In this document: in pieces, positions 59,062 through 64,000 of the stretch
How positions within the stretch are numbered: the first letter of the stretch is position 1
Layout of the letters: each line of letters opens with the position of its first letter
Assembly: GCF_018860915.1 (NCBI RefSeq)
Contig: NZ_JAHKQD010000009.1
Location: 298,730-362,729, forward strand
DNA from: Colwellia sp. C2M11
GTDB lineage: Bacteria > Pseudomonadota > Gammaproteobacteria > Enterobacterales > Alteromonadaceae
Length of the DNA stretch: 64,000 nt
Reading direction: 5' to 3'
The notes under the pieces: generated by a model
The model's input: the letters and a program-made list of their open reading frames with translations, nothing else
Databases searched by the model: none
What the model was told of the DNA's origin: nothing
Position numbers and translations under genes: made by a program

Positions 59062-61218
59062 ATGCATAGTATTTATGATTTCTGTAATTTAATTTGGCAT
59101 AGGGTGTATGTCGCTATATTGATTATCAATTTAAGCTTGTTATCGGTTCATGCCTATGCGACGACCAATAATTATCAATTCAAAGCGGTAATGCAATTAG
59201 AGTCTAACCCAAATGAAGCAGTTCAATGGGCACAGTTAACAGCACACCCAACTAACACAAATCAATATTTTATCATTAGTAAAACAGGGCAAATGTTCTT
59301 TGTTGATGAGATGGCTGAATTACGCCAAGTATTAAGTTTACAAGATAATAATGCCAATGCTTCATCAATTAAGTTAACAGCTATGGCCTTGCACCCTAAT
59401 TTTGCTTTGCGAGATCAATTAGGTTACGGCACCTTTTATACTGCTCATATTGAACCGTTAGATAAAAACATAGCAACTAAACGCATACAAGAGCGTGATA
59501 ACAGTTTAGCGCTTACCTTTGATGCCGTAATTACAGAATGGCAATTTCACTCTAGCAAATATCAACAAGTAAATGTGAAGACTAAGCGAGAAGTGTTACG
59601 AATAGCAGTGCCAGATGAAAGCCTAATGATTAAACAAATGACATTTAATCCTTATGCTAAATCATGGAATGATGGCTTTGGTTTACTTTATATTGCGTTA
59701 AATGGTCAGTCTAAATGGCAAAAACCGCTTTATTCAGGGGCTATTTTACGTATAAACCCAGCAAAGTTTGGTTTACGAAGCTTTACTGTACCAAGGAACA
59801 ACCCTTATCTAGCAGAAAATGAAATTGCAGACGAAATTTATATATTCAATGGGCAAGATATAAAGCACTTTACTTGGCCTGATAAAGGGAGGGAGGATAT
59901 GCTACTTTCCCAGCTGCATAACAATAAGTCGGTATTATCTTTAATTAGTATTAATCATAATTTACGAGAAAATAATGTCACAAAAATTGTTTATCAGGGA
60001 GATAATATAGTTGAAGGTGTAATGATATATAGGGGAGCAGAGCTACCTTCATTACGTAATAATGTATTAATACTAACGAGAGAGAAAAATAAAAACTGGC
60101 TGATAGAATCTTTAAAGTTAGCATCACCTGTTAACAAAAGTGACAAGGGAGAAAATAAAGCAAAACAAACATGGCAATTTTCTGCTGAACAATTACCGTA
60201 CGATAGTGATATTGCGGTGATTAATAATAGAGATGGTGAAGTACTGATTATAGATAAAACCTTAGGCAGTATCTTTCAAGTATTTAAAGCTATGGTTCAA
60301 CCAAAGCTACCTCTAGAGCAGGAGGTTGTTTCGATAGCAGCTGAAAGCGAAGCAAGTTATCACTTATATATTCTATTATTAATACTATTGATTATTATCG
60401 GAAGTAGTTTTTACTGGTTTAAGCGTAATAATATATCAGCAAAAGCAATAGTTAGAAAACAATTTGCGCAGTTAGAGTTAAGTGAATCGAAACAGCAAAT
60501 AGGCTTGTATCATCGACATCAAAAGACAGTAGATACTATTATTAATATAAATGATATCAATAATTTGGAAATAAAATTAAATGGCGAGACAATTACCCGT
60601 GTTAGTCGAGAAAATGATAGTGGTTTTAATGATGCTAAAGAGCAAAATTTGCGTATTGCATTGAATAAAGAAAAAACAGATAAAATGGTGGATGACAAAA
60701 TCAGGCAAATCAATTTGTTATTTACGGATACTCAGGGGAAAAACTATACTGTTTGTTTATATATGCGCAAAGGTAGCGCTCGGGTTACCAAAAAGACATA
60801 TTCAGCTGTTATTGAAGATTTAATTGATTGGTGTTGGTTAATTGCATTATCACTGAATCCTGACGATACAGGTATACGAAAGCAAAAATCGCCTGTATCG
60901 ACCAAACAAATAAAGAGTACTGTTGAAAAAAAATCTCATCTCGCTTCATTACATGAGCAAGCAGCATCAAATCGCTTATCTACTTATCAAACGAGATCTG
61001 TACCAGAAGTGCCTACGGATAATGTAGAGAGCACATATAAGCCTTCAGTGTTAGATAACGACAAGAGAGCCACTGATACCCCCCAACAAGACAGGGTTGT
61101 AGATAGCGTATTAGTGAACGCACTAGAGAAGCTAGTAGAGTTAAGAAAACAAGGTTTTTTAACGCAAGAAGAGTTTACTGAAGCGAAGAAAAATGTATTG
61201 GGTAGTTTATCTGATTAG
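59062..61218 (+). CDS. Beta-propeller membrane protein with SHOCT tail
   Basis: The protein has 718 residues: an N-terminal signal or anchor (about 15-35), a periplasmic region resembling sugar/sorbosone dehydrogenase propellers (ALHPNFALRDQLGYGTFYTAH), a membrane helix (about 432-454), a cytoplasmic domain (about 470-610), a low-complexity linker, and a C-terminal SHOCT motif (LEKLVELRKQGFLTQEEF). The PQQ-type catalytic residues are not evident. The function is unknown. It follows the SSB-like gene by about 120 bases. Confidence 0.7.
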   Translation: MHSIYDFCNLIWHRVYVAILIINLSLLSVHAYATTNNYQFKAVMQLESNPNEAVQWAQLTAHPTNTNQYFIISKTGQMFFVDEMAELRQVLSLQDNNANASSIKLTAMALHPNFALRDQLGYGTFYTAHIEPLDKNIATKRIQERDNSLALTFDAVITEWQFHSSKYQQVNVKTKREVLRIAVPDESLMIKQMTFNPYAKSWNDGFGLLYIALNGQSKWQKPLYSGAILRINPAKFGLRSFTVPRNNPYLAENEIADEIYIFNGQDIKHFTWPDKGREDMLLSQLHNNKSVLSLISINHNLRENNVTKIVYQGDNIVEGVMIYRGAELPSLRNNVLILTREKNKNWLIESLKLASPVNKSDKGENKAKQTWQFSAEQLPYDSDIAVINNRDGEVLIIDKTLGSIFQVFKAMVQPKLPLEQEVVSIAAESEASYHLYILLLILLIIIGSSFYWFKRNNISAKAIVRKQFAQLELSESKQQIGLYHRHQKTVDTIININDINNLEIKLNGETITRVSRENDSGFNDAKEQNLRIALNKEKTDKMVDDKIRQINLLFTDTQGKNYTVCLYMRKGSARVTKKTYSAVIEDLIDWCWLIALSLNPDDTGIRKQKSPVSTKQIKSTVEKKSHLASLHEQAASNRLSTYQTRSVPEVPTDNVESTYKPSVLDNDKRATDTPQQDRVVDSVLVNALEKLVELRKQGFLTQEEFTEAKKNVLGSLSD

Positions 61219-61281
61219 TATCAATGATATAGGCTGCTGTGACTAATACTTAGTTTGGCGTTTTTTAGTTCTAGCAAAAGA

Positions 61282-61322
61282 AGAATAACGAGTAACATTA
61301 TGATAACTCGTTATTCTTTTTA
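61282..61322. terminator. Bidirectional terminator between the SHOCT gene and dsbA
   Basis: AGAATAACGAGT and ACTCGTTATTCT form a perfect 12-bp stem with a 12-base loop, flanked by A-rich and T-rich runs, between convergent genes. Confidence 0.85.
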
Positions 61323-61327
61323 TTATA

Positions 61328-61975
61328 TTACTTAATTGTTAGTAGATAATTAATTAAGTTTTTATAATCTTCTTTTGGGTTACTTTTATCTAAAGCACCT
61401 GAATTAACACGGTATTTACCATTTACTATTACCGTTGGTACGCCAGTTAATGCGCGTTTTTGTGACATTACATCTTGGTGTTTTTTCATGGCTTTAGCAT
61501 GAGCGTTTACGCTAAAGCTTTTTGATAACTTATCAAATTGTTCACCGTCAGCACCGTTTAAAACAAAAATATTACGCAGATCTTTTTCAGTTGTAATAGT
61601 AGCGCGTTGAACATGGATGTAGTTAAATATCGCGCCAATATACTTGTCACTATTTTCTAACTGCTCTGCAATCGCAATACTTTTTGTGATCATTTGTTGA
61701 ATTGTTGGTGATACACCACCAAGAAAATCAACGTGATTACGTTCAAATTTTACATTATCAGGTAACTGTTCTTTAATGTCATGCATAATGGGTTCAAACT
61801 GAAAACAGTGACCACAATAAACAGAAAAGTATTCGCGCACTTCTACATTAGTTGAAGCCGTTTCGCTTACTTTAGTGTATTGATCTCCTTCAGTATATTT
61901 TGCAGCGTTAGCCGTTATTGATAAGGCTAAAAGTGGCATTAATAACACCATAAATAAGCGATGGATTTTTTTCAT
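61328..61975 (-). CDS. dsbA: Periplasmic thiol:disulfide interchange protein DsbA
   Basis: The protein has 215 residues with a signal peptide ending TANAA. The thioredoxin-fold active site is CGHC (54-57) rather than the usual DsbA CPHC, and the cis-proline is in GVPTV. It oxidises cysteines in secreted proteins. srkA lies just upstream, the same pairing as yihE-dsbA in E. coli. Confidence 0.94.
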   Translation of the reverse strand: MKKIHRLFMVLLMPLLALSITANAAKYTEGDQYTKVSETASTNVEVREYFSVYCGHCFQFEPIMHDIKEQLPDNVKFERNHVDFLGGVSPTIQQMITKSIAIAEQLENSDKYIGAIFNYIHVQRATITTEKDLRNIFVLNGADGEQFDKLSKSFSVNAHAKAMKKHQDVMSQKRALTGVPTVIVNGKYRVNSGALDKSNPKEDYKNLINYLLTIK

Positions 61976-62061
61976 TACTGTATTCCTAATTTATTATAGT
62001 TAATCTAGCTTAAATCAACGGGGATCTCTTGTCGATAAGCTTTGAATTCTAATAAGTTGTA

Positions 62062-63039
62062 TCAAGTGGGTGATAAACTTAATGCTGGCTGTTGTAGCGC
62101 CCACATCTGTTCTTTAAGCATGAGTATTTGCTGTTCCCAATACTTTTCTGTATTAAACCAAGGAAAATTTCTTGGGAAAGCGGGATCTTGCCAACGTTTA
62201 CATAACCATGCCATATAATTAACTACACGCATAGTTCTTAATGATTCTATCAAAGTAAGTTGTGAAGATTCAAATGAAAAGAACTCTTCATAGCCCATTA
62301 GTAGGGTATCAATTTGTAACAATTGTTGTTGACGGTCTCCCGAAAGCATCATCCATAAGTCTTGAATCGCAGGCCCCATACGGCAGTCATCTAAATCTAC
62401 AAAATGAGGCCCTTCATCACGCCATAAAATATTGCCCGCATGACAATCTCCATGTAAGCGTATTTGCTGCTTTACTTGATATTGGCTGGCAGCCATATCA
62501 ATTACTTGTTCTAATATGGTGAAGAAAGGCTTAAGTAAGCCTTGTGGCACAAAGCCGCTTTGCTTAATAATATCACTGGCTTGATAAAGCATCTCATCAG
62601 TATTAAAGCTCGGCCTATATTCAAAAGGTTTTTGTGCGGCTACGGCATGAATACGCCCAACAAAGCGTCCCATCCATTCTAATTGGTCTAAGTTATCAAC
62701 TTCAAATATTCGGCCACCGCGGCAGGGGAATACGGCAAAATGGTAACCCTGATGTTCAAATAAGCTTGTGCCATTTTTTTTAAGTGGCGCAACGATGGGA
62801 AGTTCTTGCTCATCAAGTTCAAAAGAGAAGGTATGCTCTTCTTGAATTTGAGCTAATTCCCAACGCTGCGGTCGATAAAACTTAGTAACATACTTAGTTA
62901 AATTTTCATCATGAAATTGATAAACACGATTTTCATAACTGTTAAGTGCCAATAAACCGCTGTCTACGCTAAAACCTGCACTCTCCAAACCATCGATGAT
63001 AGTGTCAGGAGAAAGCGATTTAAAATCAAATTGTGCCAT
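62062..63039 (-). CDS. srkA: Stress response kinase SrkA (YihE)
   Basis: A 325-residue aminoglycoside-phosphotransferase-fold Ser/Thr kinase with catalytic loop LHGDCHAGNILW and metal motif FVDLDDCRMGP. In E. coli it protects against stress-induced death. It shares orientation with dsbA, 86 bases upstream of it. Confidence 0.93.
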   Translation of the reverse strand: MAQFDFKSLSPDTIIDGLESAGFSVDSGLLALNSYENRVYQFHDENLTKYVTKFYRPQRWELAQIQEEHTFSFELDEQELPIVAPLKKNGTSLFEHQGYHFAVFPCRGGRIFEVDNLDQLEWMGRFVGRIHAVAAQKPFEYRPSFNTDEMLYQASDIIKQSGFVPQGLLKPFFTILEQVIDMAASQYQVKQQIRLHGDCHAGNILWRDEGPHFVDLDDCRMGPAIQDLWMMLSGDRQQQLLQIDTLLMGYEEFFSFESSQLTLIESLRTMRVVNYMAWLCKRWQDPAFPRNFPWFNTEKYWEQQILMLKEQMWALQQPALSLSPT

Positions 63040-63079
63040 GAGTACTCATTTATTTATATTATTACCTAAGCGGGCTTCT

Positions 63080-64000
63080 TTAGCGTTTGTTAAAAAAGCG
63101 GCTTTCACTTTCAACTTTTACATCATCTTCAGGTGAAATCTGCTCAACAGTAAAGGTAATGTCAGTCATAAAGCCTTCTAATTCATAAGGATCTACTGAG
63201 ATGCTTATTGGTAATGTATATACAGTGGCTGCTTCAACAAAAACTTCTTGTTTACCATGCCATTGGGTATTTTCAATACCGTTTACAGACAGTCTATAGG
63301 TATTGTCCGTTTGTGACATATTAAGGATCTTTAACGTGTATACGTTTTCTATTTCACCATTAAAATTCTCTTTCGCTAGCTCTGTTCTATCTCTAATTAT
63401 GTCGAGTGATAATGGTACGCGATTAACTATTTCTAGTACTAACATGGTACTCATTATAACTAGAACAATGGCATAACCAATTAATTTTCCTCGTAAAAAA
63501 TGAACTTTTTTACCCTTGAGTTCATGCTCTGTTGTATATCGTATAAGGCCTTTTTCATAGTTCATTTTCGCCATCACGCTGTCGCATGCATCAACACATG
63601 CTCCACAGTTTATACATTCATATTGTAAGCCGTTACGTATATCTATGCCGGTAGGACAAACTTCGACACATAAGTTACAATCAATACAATCACCTAGGCC
63701 TGCTTCTTTAGGATCTTGCTTTCTTGATCTTGCACCACGATTTTCACCTCTCGCTTTATCATAAGAAACGGTTAATGTATCTTTGTCGAACATCGCAGAT
63801 TGAAAGCGTGCATAAGGACACATATGTAAACACATTGTTTCGCGCATCCAACCAGCGTTACCGTAGGTCGCAAAAGTAAAAAAGGCTAACACTATTGCCA
63901 TCGTTACTGTGGTATTTAGTGTAAATATATTAACAACTAACTCATTCATTGGCGAAAAATAACCAGCAAATGTTGTTGCTGTAAATAATGAAAATAATAA
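63080..64000 (-). CDS. ccoG: Cytochrome c oxidase accessory protein CcoG, partial
   Basis: The C-terminal 306 codons; the 5' end lies beyond the right edge and the frame is open to base 64000. Two 4Fe-4S ferredoxin motifs (CIDCNLCVEVCP and CINCGACVDACD), a following membrane helix and a C-terminal Ig-like domain identify CcoG/RdxA, which reduces copper for cbb3 oxidase assembly. The family length is about 470. Confidence 0.94.
   Translation of the reverse strand, partial: LLFSLFTATTFAGYFSPMNELVVNIFTLNTTVTMAIVLAFFTFATYGNAGWMRETMCLHMCPYARFQSAMFDKDTLTVSYDKARGENRGARSRKQDPKEAGLGDCIDCNLCVEVCPTGIDIRNGLQYECINCGACVDACDSVMAKMNYEKGLIRYTTEHELKGKKVHFLRGKLIGYAIVLVIMSTMLVLEIVNRVPLSLDIIRDRTELAKENFNGEIENVYTLKILNMSQTDNTYRLSVNGIENTQWHGKQEVFVEAATVYTLPISISVDPYELEGFMTDITFTVEQISPEDDVKVESESRFFNKR

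Overview
The window reads as chromosome of an AT-rich marine gammaproteobacterium of the Alteromonadales, most like Colwellia. This is inferred from remembered gene content and gene order, not from a search. The main clues are an ilvGMEDA operon with a leader peptide beside comM, a recQ-yigI-rarD cluster, an srkA-dsbA pair, a haem-motif fatty acid cis/trans isomerase, c4-type cytochromes and heavy c-di-GMP signalling. I see no prophage, insertion sequence, CRISPR array, rRNA or tRNA. Most of the window is core metabolism.

Layout: 1-680 holds a minus-strand FMN riboswitch whose gene lies off the left edge, and a self-contained plus-strand promoter/terminator unit that looks like a small RNA. 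682-3167 holds a PilZ protein, engB and a three-haem cytochrome c. 3287-7620 is a lipid-transport locus: two half-size PqiA proteins and a protein with eight MCE domains. 7639-13754 is a thiamine operon (thiC-thiO-thiS-thiG-thiDE) behind a TPP riboswitch. 13959-20517 holds cti, a VCBS-repeat protein, a GAF histidine kinase and a solute-binding protein. 20589-31974 is branched-chain amino acid synthesis: ilvA, D, E, M, G and the ilvL attenuator on the minus strand, then comM, ilvY and ilvC. 32142-36677 holds ppnP, a TSUP permease, an SPFH/NfeD pair and yegD. 37232-39653 is proBA. 39876-42053 is an acyltransferase and a mechanosensitive channel. 42177-45520 is an oxidative-stress block (ahpC, katA, oxyR). 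45630-53979 is a more accessory stretch: small unknown genes, tesB, a frameshifted TPR/GGDEF-like gene, a c-di-GMP riboswitch unit, a DUF885 lipoprotein and a GGDEF protein. 54176-64000 holds a one-haem cytochrome, recQ, yigI, rarD, a tandem-OB SSB-like protein, a beta-propeller/SHOCT membrane protein, dsbA, srkA and a partial ccoG.

Two threads tie the window together. First, RNA-based control is common: FMN, TPP and c-di-GMP riboswitches plus a leader-peptide attenuator. In all three riboswitch leaders the predicted transcript begins with a short stem-loop. Second, c-di-GMP appears as a receptor (PilZ), as GGDEF-type proteins with altered signatures, and as an RNA sensor at 50080-50152. That sensor has its own promoter and terminator, no sense-strand gene after it, and points into the 3' end of the DUF885 gene. 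It is the observation I would follow up first.
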